DNA of 15,377 bases from an uncultured cyanobacterium (GTDB lineage Bacteria > Cyanobacteriota > Cyanobacteriia > Cyanobacteriales > Geitlerinemataceae): NCBI GenBank assembly GCA_937121005.1, contig CAKZKB010000551.1, positions 1 to 15,377 on the forward strand, given 5' to 3'. Under the pieces are notes generated by a model that worked only from the letters and a program-made list of their open reading frames with translations, searched no databases and was not told where the DNA came from. Made by a program: the position numbers and the translations under genes. Positions 7,186 to 13,599 of this stretch are shown one piece after another. Within the stretch, counting starts at the first letter, position 1. Each line of letters opens with the position of its first letter.

Positions 7186-8283
7186 ATGGGTAACACATTC
7201 GGACAACTCTTTCGCATTACCACATTTGGCGAGTCGCACGGCGGCGGTGTCGGCGTAGTCGTCGATGGCTGTCCGCCGCAATTGCCACTGTGCGAAGCGG
7301 ATATCCAAAAAGAACTCGATCGCCGCCGTCCCGGCCAAAGTAAAATTACCACGCCACGCCGGGAAACCGATACCTGCGAAATTCTGTCCGGCGTCTTTCA
7401 GGGCCAAACCCTGGGCACCCCGATCGCCATCATGGTGCGCAACAAAGACACGCGCCCCCAGGACTACAGCGAGATGGCGACCACCTATCGCCCCTCCCAC
7501 GCCGATGCCACCTACGATGCCAAATTCGGATTTAGAAACTGGCAAGGTGGGGGACGATCGTCGGCACGCGAAACCATCGGCCGAGTCGCTGCTGGCGCGA
7601 TCGCCAAAAAAATCCTCCACCATACCGCTAACGTAGAGATTATCGGCTACGTGAAGCGCATTCACACCCTCGAAGCGATCGTCGATGTCAATACCGTCAC
7701 CATGGCAGCCGTCGAAAGCAACATCGTCCGTTCCCCGGATCCCGAATTTGCCGAAAAAGCGATCGACCTCATCGACAATATTCGCCGCCAAGGAGACTCC
7801 CTCGGCGGTGTCGTCGAATGCGTGGCTCGCAACGTCCCCCCTGGCTTGGGGAACCCCGTATTTGATAAACTTGAAGCCGAGCTTGCCAAAGCCGTGATGT
7901 CCCTCCCCGCCTGTAAGGGGTTCGAGATCGGATCGGGGTTTGCTGGCGTGTTACTCACTGGAAGCGAACACAACGACGAATTCTATCCCGAGGGCGATCG
8001 CGTTCGTACCCGCACCAACTATTCCGGTGGTATCCAGGGTGGCATTGCCAACGGCGAAAACATTATCCTGCGGGCAGCATTCAAACCGACTGCTACAATT
8101 CGGAAAGAGCAAAATACCGTCACCCGCGACAAGCAGCCGACGGTACTGGCTGCCAAAGGACGGCACGATCCCTGCGTGGTGCCTCGCGCCGTTCCCATGG
8201 TCGAAGCCATGGTCGCCCTTGTGTTGTGCGATCGCCTATTATGCCATCAGGGTCAGTGCCAGACGATCGCCGCCCCAAATTAA
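7186..8283 (+). CDS. aroC: Chorismate synthase
   Basis: This 365-residue cytosolic enzyme converts 5-enolpyruvylshikimate-3-phosphate to chorismate using reduced flavin, the last common step to aromatic amino acids, folates and quinones. All three family signatures are present: GESHGGGVGVVVDG (from residue 15), GGGRSSARET (121-130) and KGRHDPCVVPRAVPMVEAM (324-342). The start MGNTFGQLFRITTFGESHG is the canonical bacterial N-terminus and fixes the ATG at 7186. The length is normal and there is no break. A C/T-rich tract lies about 40 nt upstream. The following gene, a metallo-hydrolase at 8429, is 145 nt downstream on the same strand with no known functional link. Confidence 0.98.
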   Translation: MGNTFGQLFRITTFGESHGGGVGVVVDGCPPQLPLCEADIQKELDRRRPGQSKITTPRRETDTCEILSGVFQGQTLGTPIAIMVRNKDTRPQDYSEMATTYRPSHADATYDAKFGFRNWQGGGRSSARETIGRVAAGAIAKKILHHTANVEIIGYVKRIHTLEAIVDVNTVTMAAVESNIVRSPDPEFAEKAIDLIDNIRRQGDSLGGVVECVARNVPPGLGNPVFDKLEAELAKAVMSLPACKGFEIGSGFAGVLLTGSEHNDEFYPEGDRVRTRTNYSGGIQGGIANGENIILRAAFKPTATIRKEQNTVTRDKQPTVLAAKGRHDPCVVPRAVPMVEAMVALVLCDRLLCHQGQCQTIAAPN

Positions 8284-8428
8284 AGACGATTGCCACAACA
8301 AGATGCCAACTTCCCCGATGGGAGGTTAGGATCTAAGTACGATCTCGCAGGCGAGTCGCGATCGCCATCGGGCGATCCCCTCTATGAGTCGCGATCGAGT
8401 TCCATTACGCTGTCCCCCAAAGTCTTCT

Positions 8429-9292
8429 ATGGAAACTAGCCCTTCCTCTGAATTTCTCGTCCAGTTCTGGGGTGTTCGCGGCAGCATTCCCACTCCAGGT
8501 AAAAGCACCGTCCGCTATGGGGGGAACACCTCTTGCGTCGAAATTCGTGCCGATGGCAAACGTTTGATTTTCGATGGCGGTACGGGTTTGCAACGGCTTG
8601 GTAAAGATTTGATGAAGCAGTTGCCCGAGGACACCTATCTATTTTTCACCCACTACCACTGGGATCACATCCAAGGTTTGCCCTTTTTCCATCCCGCTTT
8701 TGTGAAAGGGCATCGCGTTCACGTTCGGGGTGCTGTTCCCGATAACGGCGGTTCCCTAGAAAAGCATTTTATCGAGCGCGTTTTGCACCCCAATTCTCCC
8801 ATTCCTTTAGCGGGGATGAAAGCCGATTTTAAGTTTCACGATATTGTCTGCGGCGAAACCATCGAAGTTGACAATCTGATCGTGCAAACGGGACATCTCA
8901 ACCATCCCAACGGGGCTATGGGATACAGAGTCAATTGGAACGGGCATTCAGTATTTTACTGCACGGATACGGAACATTTTCCCGATCGCGTTGATGAAAA
9001 CGTCCTCGAATTGGCGCAAGGTGTAGACATCCTGATCTACGATGCCATGTACACGGACGAGGAGTATCACAATCCCAAATCGCCAAAAATTGGTTGGGGT
9101 CATTCCACTTGGCAAGAAGGGATTAAAGTTGCCAAGGAAGCGGGTGTAAAGTTGTTGGTGATTTTCCACCACGAACCCAACCACTCTGACGATTTTCTCG
9201 ACGAATTGGCCGAACAAGTCAAAGCTGAATTTCCCAATTCAGTCTTAGCAAAAGAGGGGTTAGCCATTCCCGTGATGGGGTCACTTCAGTAG
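8429..9292 (+). CDS. Metallo-beta-lactamase-fold metal-dependent hydrolase
   Basis: The 287-residue protein has the di-zinc MBL signature THYHWDH (H75, H77, D79, H80). It also has candidate ligands in TGHLNHP (H156 or H159), CTDTEH (D180) and IFHHEPNH near 245-252. The N-terminus FLVQFWGVRGSIPTPG and YGGNTSC (30-36) are typical of PhnP/RNase Z-like hydrolases, which cleave phosphodiester bonds in cyclic nucleotides or nucleic acids. The substrate here is unknown. The frame extends to an ATG at 8384, but those 15 residues (basic, proline-rich) are unlike the family. The ATG at 8429, starting METSPSSEFLVQFWG, is preferred. A 21-nt palindrome begins two bases after the stop. No signal peptide is seen, so it should be cytosolic. 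Confidence 0.9.
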   Translation: METSPSSEFLVQFWGVRGSIPTPGKSTVRYGGNTSCVEIRADGKRLIFDGGTGLQRLGKDLMKQLPEDTYLFFTHYHWDHIQGLPFFHPAFVKGHRVHVRGAVPDNGGSLEKHFIERVLHPNSPIPLAGMKADFKFHDIVCGETIEVDNLIVQTGHLNHPNGAMGYRVNWNGHSVFYCTDTEHFPDRVDENVLELAQGVDILIYDAMYTDEEYHNPKSPKIGWGHSTWQEGIKVAKEAGVKLLVIFHHEPNHSDDFLDELAEQVKAEFPNSVLAKEGLAIPVMGSLQ

Positions 9293-9293
9293 T

Positions 9294-9314
9294 AGGGTGG
9301 GCATTGCCCACCCT
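9294..9314. repeat. 21-nt palindrome AGGGTGGGCA-T-TGCCCACCCT, terminator-like
   Basis: Ten-base perfect arms surround a single central base, directly after the hydrolase stop and before the convergent gene ending at 9347. A second copy, differing only at the centre, lies at 11772-11792, also between two convergent genes. The stem is strong, but there is no T-run on either side. It may be a bidirectional terminator or a dispersed palindrome tolerated at gene ends. Confidence 0.65.
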
Positions 9315-9346
9315 AACAATAACAACGTGCTTAGTTTGAGGAAAAA

Positions 9347-9826
9347 TTAGGGTTTCCATCGGTTTTCTATGGCACGGCGAAACAACCCCGCCGGGTTGCG
9401 AACTAAGCCGTTTCGCATATTTTTTCGGGCAACTGCGATCGCGTTTAGCACGACTTCTGGGGGAGAGTTCAGCACTAGCATTTCTAGGCTAGAGTTGATG
9501 GGAATTCCGGCAGCTTTGGCTTCGGCGAGTAACGAAGTTGTCGCCGTTTCGGGGTTGGAGTGGGTGGCGGTGTTGTCGAGATCGAGAATGTTGTCAAGGC
9601 GTACAAGGTGTTCCCCACCGCGATCGGGTGCGAGTCGAGTTGTGGTGGAGAGGTAAAGGTTGACTTGGCGTAGTTTTTCGAGTTGCAGATCGGTCATATC
9701 AATTTTAGATTTTGGATTTTGGATTTTGGATTGACCTCGAACTGAAGCCGGAGGCTTGGATATAGCGAACGGGTTTTCCTTATCCCGAATGAATTCGGGG
9801 GCTGTATCTGCGATATTCTTGGTCAT
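9347..9826 (-). CDS. Hypothetical 159-residue accessory protein with in-frame heptad repeat
   Basis: The function is not recognised. The ATG at 9826 is preferred over a TTG at 9862 because AGGAG lies 7-8 nt before it, one of the best ribosome sites in the window. Residues 1-32 are polar. Residues 33-42 (SKIQNPKSKI) are encoded by a heptanucleotide repeat. Residues 44-90 include a helical LQLEKLRQVNLYL. The C-terminus has PPEVVLNAIAVARKNM, then GLVRNPAGLFRRAIENRWKP (140-159). Tails of the form NPAG-L-R-AI-WKP occur, from memory, in cyanobacterial plasmid- or phage-related DNA-binding proteins, so a replication or HTH relative is possible. An alternative is that the ancestral protein began at M44 and the first 43 residues were added through the repeat. 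The gene diverges from the HTH gene at 10093. Confidence 0.65.
   Translation of the reverse strand: MTKNIADTAPEFIRDKENPFAISKPPASVRGQSKIQNPKSKIDMTDLQLEKLRQVNLYLSTTTRLAPDRGGEHLVRLDNILDLDNTATHSNPETATTSLLAEAKAAGIPINSSLEMLVLNSPPEVVLNAIAVARKNMRNGLVRNPAGLFRRAIENRWKP
9703..9730. repeat. Four heptanucleotide units inside a coding region
   Basis: The units read TTTTAGA, TTTTGGA, TTTTGGA, TTTTGGA on the plus strand, within codons 33-42 of the minus-strand gene. This is the STRR-type heptamer known from cyanobacteria. Gain or loss of a single unit would shift the frame. Confidence 0.75.
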
Positions 9827-10031
9827 TTGGTTTTCTCCTGCTGTTTGTCTGTCTATTTGCAATTATCTCGATGCGATCGCGTCAATGCCAGGGAACTTCG
9901 GTGACTTATGGAGAAACTTAAGGACGATCGCGCCATTTGTGCCAAAACCCAGTTCTGGAGGGCGATCGCGGCATTTTCAGCATCGGGGATGCCAGAATGG
10001 GAAACATGGCTTAAAATGGAGGAAATGCTGA

Positions 10032-10083
10032 TTAAGTTACCGATTGGGTTCTTAAGTTACCGATCGGCGGCTTAAGTTACCGA
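10032..10083 (+). repeat. Three 20-bp-period direct repeats (iteron or operator array)
   Basis: TTAAGTTACCGA occurs exactly at 10032-10043, 10052-10063 and 10072-10083, so the period is exactly 20 nt, close to two helical turns. Spacers are TTGGGTTC and TCGGCGGC. The last unit ends 9 nt before the ATG at 10093, which has only a weak ribosome site (AGAAAG). Equal phasing and position suggest cooperative protein binding, perhaps by the HTH protein encoded immediately downstream. Iterons of a replicon or a dispersed tandem repeat are alternatives. Confidence 0.75.
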
Positions 10084-10092
10084 CAGAAAGTT

Positions 10093-10992
10093 ATGGCCAA
10101 GCGACAACGAGGTTATATTCTGAGCGATCGCGGCTCGCAGAAGCTACAGGCGGCGAAGCAGGCGTGGGAAGAGGAACGCGATCGGCGTTGTACTCAGGAA
10201 GTGATGCAAGAAGCGTCTGGCTTGAGTACCAAAACAATTAGCAAAATTTTCGATCGTGCTGGACGTGCCGATTTTAGCCGTATTGAGGATCTTTTCAAAA
10301 TGTTCGATCTGGATTTGCAAGATGAGGATTTGACACGAGAAGAGGACGATCGAGGCAATGTCGGGCAAGAACTTATGGAGTTTGCGTTAGATTTCTTATC
10401 GAAAAGCGAATTTAATGAATCATTTTCTTGCGATCGTGTTGGTCAACTAGCCTCATTTATGACCAATTACCGAGAAAAAATCCTTATTTTGGAAGAAAAA
10501 AATTGTAGTTTAAATATTTATATTCATTATTATTTCCTTAAAGACGATATACTTATAAAGCTCCAATATAAGATTCTTGTTAAACCTCAAGAATTAGAGT
10601 CTGATTCTTACAGTCCTACTCCCACAACTTTAAATAGTTATATATGGATCTCTCCATCTTTTGAAAAACAGTTTTTAGAGCAAATTAATCCTCCTTACAG
10701 CTATGCGTTTGTTAAAGATGATGTTAAAATAAACGGAACCGTTCATTTAAATGAAAAACTCATACCAAAAAGTAAGTTTAACTTGGATGAAGTTAGTGCA
10801 AACGGTAGTTATATTGCATTGAAGAAGCAAATTTATTTCCCAGATTTTTATTGCGCCTCTTTTGATTCAAAAGCGTTGCTGAAAGAATTTTTAGAGATTT
10901 TCTCTCAAAGAATTATGGACTACGGATTTAGTTTTATTGACTATGCCGCTGATATTGCTTTTATAAGAGAACAAAACAAGCGCTATGGCTAG
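10093..10992 (+). CDS. HTH-domain protein with unrecognised AT-rich C-terminal domain
   Basis: The 299-residue protein begins MAKRQRGYILSDRGSQKL. Residues 33-80 form a helix-turn-helix (CTQEVMQEASGLSTKTISKI, then RIEDLFKMFDLDLQDEDL). From memory this N-terminal unit heads various cyanobacterial multidomain proteins (pentapeptide, WD40, NB-ARC types). Residues about 90-299 match nothing I know. They are mixed alpha/beta, rich in aromatic residues (NIYIHYYFLK, YIWISPSFEKQF, QIYFPDFYC) and have no membrane span. The first 90 codons are GC-normal with GCGATCGC and CGATCG sites. From about 10380 the DNA becomes strongly AT-rich, so the gene looks like a fusion of a resident HTH with an acquired domain. 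It follows the 20-bp repeats and ends 9 nt before the antitoxin gene, so co-transcription is likely. It could be an autoregulator, or a sensor or effector. Confidence 0.8.
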   Translation: MAKRQRGYILSDRGSQKLQAAKQAWEEERDRRCTQEVMQEASGLSTKTISKIFDRAGRADFSRIEDLFKMFDLDLQDEDLTREEDDRGNVGQELMEFALDFLSKSEFNESFSCDRVGQLASFMTNYREKILILEEKNCSLNIYIHYYFLKDDILIKLQYKILVKPQELESDSYSPTPTTLNSYIWISPSFEKQFLEQINPPYSYAFVKDDVKINGTVHLNEKLIPKSKFNLDEVSANGSYIALKKQIYFPDFYCASFDSKALLKEFLEIFSQRIMDYGFSFIDYAADIAFIREQNKRYG

Positions 10993-11001
10993 CCAAAAAT
11001 C

Positions 11002-11217
11002 ATGACAACCTACCAAGATATTCGCCGCCAAATTGAAAAACTGCCTCCTGACGAACAACTGCGCTTGCTCGAAGATTTAGCAGGGATATTACGACGATCG
11101 CTCCCTCCCAAACCCAAACAGAGTATTATGGATCTCGAAGGTTTAGGGAAAGAGATCTGGCAAGGAATTGATGCTAAAGAGTATGTCGATCGCGAACGCA
11201 ACTCATGGAATGGTTAA
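11002..11217 (+). CDS. Antitoxin of a type II toxin-antitoxin pair (VapB-like)
   Basis: This 71-residue acidic/basic protein has the form of cyanobacterial PIN-partner antitoxins. It has an N-terminal helix DIRRQIEKLPPDEQLRLLEDL (residues 6-26), a proline-rich hinge LPPKPKQ (34-40), and a C-terminal strip SIMDLEGLGKEIWQGIDAKE followed by YVDRERNSW. In this family the C-terminal strip is expected to wrap the toxin. It lies 9 nt after the HTH gene and overlaps the toxin gene by 13 nt, the usual coupling that makes antitoxin first. There is no classic AbrB or RHH DNA-binding domain, so autoregulation might depend on another protein, possibly the upstream HTH product. I infer that link; the antitoxin role is well supported by context. 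Confidence 0.88.
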   Translation: MTTYQDIRRQIEKLPPDEQLRLLEDLAGILRRSLPPKPKQSIMDLEGLGKEIWQGIDAKEYVDRERNSWNG

Positions 11218-11654
11218 ATCAGCTACAAGGGCGAATTGTTGGCTTAGATACTGCTCCGCTTATCTACTTTATCGAGCAGAATCCAGTCTACTCAAATATC
11301 GTTCGAGCCTTCTTTCAAAATCTCAGTCGGGGAGAATTTCACGTGGTTACGTCCACATTAACGCTGACCGAGGTGTTAATTCATCCTTTGCGATCGGGTA
11401 ATATCGAACTTGCTCGACAGTATCGAGAGATCCTTTGCGATCGAGAAGATTTGGTCATTTTACCTGTTTCATCTGAAATTGCTGAAATTGCTGCCCGTTT
11501 GAGAGCAACCTACAACTGTCGAACTCCAGATGCAATTCAAATCGCCACTGCTATGAGTGCAGGTGCAGCGTTCTTTTTCACTAACGATACAGGTTTATCC
11601 ACCATAACGGAGATTGAAATGTTGATTTTGGACGAACTTCGCGATCGCGTTTAG
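11205..11654 (+). CDS. PIN-domain toxin (VapC-like ribonuclease)
   Basis: This 149-residue protein shows a complete PIN active site: D15 in GLDTAPLIYFIE, E56 in TLTEVL, D109 in TPDAIQIATA and D128 in FTNDTG. These four acidic residues bind the metal ions for RNA cleavage. VapC toxins typically cut tRNA or rRNA and stop translation until neutralised. The ATG at 11205 overlaps the antitoxin gene by 13 nt. Length is normal for the family (130-150) and nothing suggests inactivation. A 21-nt palindrome follows 117 nt downstream, before the convergent hemD. The RNA target cannot be read from the sequence. Confidence 0.92.
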   Translation: MEWLNQLQGRIVGLDTAPLIYFIEQNPVYSNIVRAFFQNLSRGEFHVVTSTLTLTEVLIHPLRSGNIELARQYREILCDREDLVILPVSSEIAEIAARLRATYNCRTPDAIQIATAMSAGAAFFFTNDTGLSTITEIEMLILDELRDRV

Positions 11655-11771
11655 CAGCCGATCGCAGAGAGTCAGGGCCGAGGGTTTGGTATCGGGAGGC
11701 CGATCGAGCTACAATCTAAGAGAGCTTAACGAAACTTTACCAACCGCACCGCGAACAACTGCATGAGTAGA

Positions 11772-11792
11772 AGGGTGGGCAATGCCCACCCT
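11772..11792. repeat. Second copy of the 21-nt GGGTGGGCA palindrome
   Basis: AGGGTGGGCA pairs with TGCCCACCCT around a single A. It is identical to 9294-9314 except for the centre base. It lies between the convergent toxin gene (ends 11654) and hemD (ends 11805), 12 nt beyond the hemD stop, so it could terminate hemD transcription. Confidence 0.65.
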
Positions 11793-11804
11793 ACAAATGT
11801 GCGA

Positions 11805-12566
11805 CTAAGTGGCGATCGCCAAAGCCTCGAACAAGCCATCTAAAGTATATTCGCTGGCTTCGATATCGACGCGATCGAAGTATTGACGGCAGGCTTGGGA
11901 GGTTTGCGGGCCAATAGAAGCAACGCGCAGTTTTTGTAAGTCAATGTTGCCCGCTTCTTGGACGAGACGCACGAAGTTTTTAACAGTTTTAGAACTGGCA
12001 AAAGTGACGATATCGACGCGGTTTTCTTGCAAGGCGACTAAGGCTTCTGGGGCGATCGCCTGGGGACAGCGAGACTCGTAAGCAGGGGCTTCAACGACGA
12101 TCGCGCCTTTTTCTGTCAGTTCTTTGACTAACACATCTCGCCCTCCGGTTTCTACGCGGGGGAACAAAATCTGCTGTCCGGCGACGGGTTCGGGGAAGGT
12201 TTCGACTAAGGCATCGGCGACAAAATTGGGCGGAATAAAATCAGCCGTCAAGCCCCGTTTTCTTAGCACTTTCTCGGTTTTTTTACCGACGACGGCAATT
12301 TTGAGGTTCTCTAACTCGGCAAGGGTTTGACCGCGTTCTAAGAGGCGATCGCAAAAGAAATTCACCCCATTAGCAGAGGTTAAAATTAACCAATGGAATT
12401 CGCTAAGGCGATCGAGGGCCGTATCTAAGACCTGCCAACTCGAAGGCGGCCCAATTTCTAAAGCAGGCATCGAAATGGCGATCGCCTCGGCTGCTTGCAA
12501 GCGATCGAGAAAATCGCTCGATTGTTTTGCTGCCCGCGTCACGAGAATTGTTTGACCTTTCAGCAT
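11805..12566 (-). CDS. hemD: Uroporphyrinogen-III synthase
   Basis: This cytosolic enzyme closes hydroxymethylbilane to uroporphyrinogen III, the branch to heme, chlorophyll, bilins and cobalamin. The two-lobed HemD pattern is visible: QTILVTRA at the N-terminus, WLILTSANGVNFF (about 58-70), KIAVVGKKTEKVL, then the second lobe with PRVETGGRDVLVKEL, VDIVTFASSKTVKNF, RVASIGPQTSQAC and a terminal DGLFEAL. The frame opens at 12578 (MLLGMLKGQ), but a TATAAT box at 12593-12598 would leave almost no leader for that start. The ATG at 12566 (MLKGQTILV, 253 residues) also fits the family N-terminus better. Either start gives normal length. HIP1 lies in the last codons. Confidence 0.93.
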   Translation of the reverse strand: MLKGQTILVTRAAKQSSDFLDRLQAAEAIAISMPALEIGPPSSWQVLDTALDRLSEFHWLILTSANGVNFFCDRLLERGQTLAELENLKIAVVGKKTEKVLRKRGLTADFIPPNFVADALVETFPEPVAGQQILFPRVETGGRDVLVKELTEKGAIVVEAPAYESRCPQAIAPEALVALQENRVDIVTFASSKTVKNFVRLVQEAGNIDLQKLRVASIGPQTSQACRQYFDRVDIEASEYTLDGLFEALAIAT

Positions 12567-12592
12567 ACCCAGCAACATTGAAAGCTACAGTT

Positions 12593-12620
12593 ATTATAAC
12601 TATTCAGGGGGTCAAGGCAA
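12593..12620 (-). promoter_or_regulatory. Predicted hemD promoter
   Basis: On the minus strand TTGCCT (12620-12615) and TATAAT (12598-12593) are 16 nt apart. The predicted transcription start near 12586 leaves about 20 nt before the hemD ATG at 12566. The prediction is from sequence only. Confidence 0.5.
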
Positions 12621-12763
12621 AAGAGAAGGATTGCGACCCAGTGTTCCCGATCTCGTCAAAGTTATCGAAGCGGCCAGATCCTCACTGCTCGATCGCCTTC
12701 ACTGTGTCAATTAACGGAAGTGGAATAGCCGCGATCGCATCGACTGGCTGTCTGGATCTAGGG

Positions 12764-12784
12764 GTAGAATATAATAATACCATA
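12764..12784 (+). repeat. 21-nt direct repeat, copy A, with TATAAT
   Basis: The pattern GTAGAnTATAATnATACCATA is shared with 13428-13448 at 19 of 21 positions. TATAAT (12770-12775) makes it a possible -10 element for the gene at 12802, but no good -35 box is visible. Confidence 0.6.
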
Positions 12785-12801
12785 GAGTTTTAAGTCGAGC
12801 A

Positions 12802-13389
12802 ATGAGTTCTTGTAAGGGCAAAACACTAGCAAAACCAGCAGGCAACTCCTGCGATCGCCGTCCGCCTCAATCGAAAGAAAATACCCTCGCCGACTGGGTA
12901 GAAGAATATCTCAAAGATTACGGTAACTGTTATCAGAAAGAAGCGAAATGGTGGGGAGACAAAACCCTCGATTGGGATCGCGCCTTAGAAAGAGCTTGGT
13001 TGTCGCAGTGTCCGAATGGTAAAATGCACCCTCATCAATGCAACGTTGGTTACGCTAAGTTAGCGGAAGGATTGAAGGTGGCGCAGTCAGATAACATTCA
13101 AGCCGATTACTTTCAAACATTCGAGCAACTTTTTAATTGGGTTAAATCTGTTACCGGGCCGATTTGTCGTCTGGGAAAGATGACAACTTACGATGTTTCT
13201 TTGCGGTTGGGAATGTGGCTGGATTTGTATCCTACTGTGGTCTATCTTCATCGCGGAACAGCAGAGGGCGCTAAGAAATTTAACGTTAAGGGAGAAACTG
13301 CCCCTTTAAGCGCATTTCCGCCTGAAATTCAGAAACTCGAACCCATTCATGCTGAGAATTTCTTGTGCATCTACAAAGATTGTCTGTGA
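12802..13389 (+). CDS. Uncharacterised 195-residue protein with helix-hairpin-helix-like core
   Basis: There is no named domain. The visible core is ALERAWLSQCPNGKMHPHQ (61-79), then W113 and KSVTGPICRLGKMTTYDVSL (115-134), LRLGMWL (135-140), TVVYLHRGTAEGAKKF (145-160) and the end FPPEIQKLEPIHAENFLCIYKD (172-193). I recall an uncharacterised bacterial family with the motifs GxLTVYDTALRIG, VYLHAGTRxGA and LCIYK. The glycine-turn before TxYD resembles a helix-hairpin-helix, which would suggest nucleic-acid contact. Both points come from memory and are unverified. Eight cysteines (4, 17, 43, 70, 80, 122, 189, 194) are unusual for its size; C70 and C80 flank HPH. There is no signal peptide or membrane span. 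The gene sits between two near-identical repeats and may be a small acquired cassette. Confidence 0.8.
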   Translation: MSSCKGKTLAKPAGNSCDRRPPQSKENTLADWVEEYLKDYGNCYQKEAKWWGDKTLDWDRALERAWLSQCPNGKMHPHQCNVGYAKLAEGLKVAQSDNIQADYFQTFEQLFNWVKSVTGPICRLGKMTTYDVSLRLGMWLDLYPTVVYLHRGTAEGAKKFNVKGETAPLSAFPPEIQKLEPIHAENFLCIYKDCL

Positions 13390-13427
13390 CGATCGGCTCC
13401 GATCTTTTTCCTCCAGATCTAACAAAA

Positions 13428-13448
13428 GTAGAGTATAATGATACCATA
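13428..13448 (+). repeat. 21-nt direct repeat, copy B, with TATAAT
   Basis: This is the counterpart of 12764-12784, 39 nt after the stop of the 195-residue gene. TATAAT lies at 13434-13439. Both copies follow an ATCTA sequence a few bases upstream, so the duplicated block may be slightly longer than 21 nt. Confidence 0.6.
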
Positions 13449-13457
13449 AGATTGTTT

Positions 13458-13578
13458 GTAAGGATTCAGGTATGCTAGGCTAAACGGGTTTAGAAACCCG
13501 GTTTCTCGCTTATAGCCGGACAAAATTCGAGTTTCTCCCCTCAGAAACCGGGTTTCTCTGTACCACCTGAATACTTAC
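13458..13578. repeat. Composite inverted-repeat element (MITE-like)
   Basis: Outer arms GTAAGGATTCAGGT (13458-13471) and ACCTGAATACTTAC (13565-13578) are complementary at 13 of 14 positions. Inside lie two opposed copies of the AGAAACC/GGTTTCT palindrome (13492-13506, 13543-13557), which can fold singly or with each other. There is no coding capacity, and length is about 120 nt. A partial match to the right arm (ACCTGAATACT) occurs at 887-897. It looks like a non-autonomous dispersed element upstream of the gene at 13600. Confidence 0.6.
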
Positions 13579-13599
13579 GATTGTGTTAATGAAATCGCC

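Noticed and set aside
7015..7791. 258-residue minus-strand open frame opposite aroC
   Set aside because: It is antisense to the three intact chorismate synthase signatures, glycine/aspartate-biased, and runs into the polypyrimidine tract; a shadow frame.
8384..8428. Upstream start of the metallo-hydrolase at 8384
   Set aside because: The added 15 residues are unlike family N-termini and the ATG at 8429 gives the expected start just before FLVQFWGVRG.
9908..10075. 55-residue plus-strand frame starting MEKLKDDRAICAKTQFW
   Set aside because: It has no ribosome site, matches nothing known to me, and its end translates the 20-bp repeats. It could be a gene remnant but is too weak to list.
12610..12699. 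Open stretch reading GLRPSVPDLVKVIEAARSSL before a stop, upstream of the 195-residue gene
   Set aside because: It looks protein-like but has no start codon or recognised family and continues antisense into hemD; not supportable as a pseudogene.
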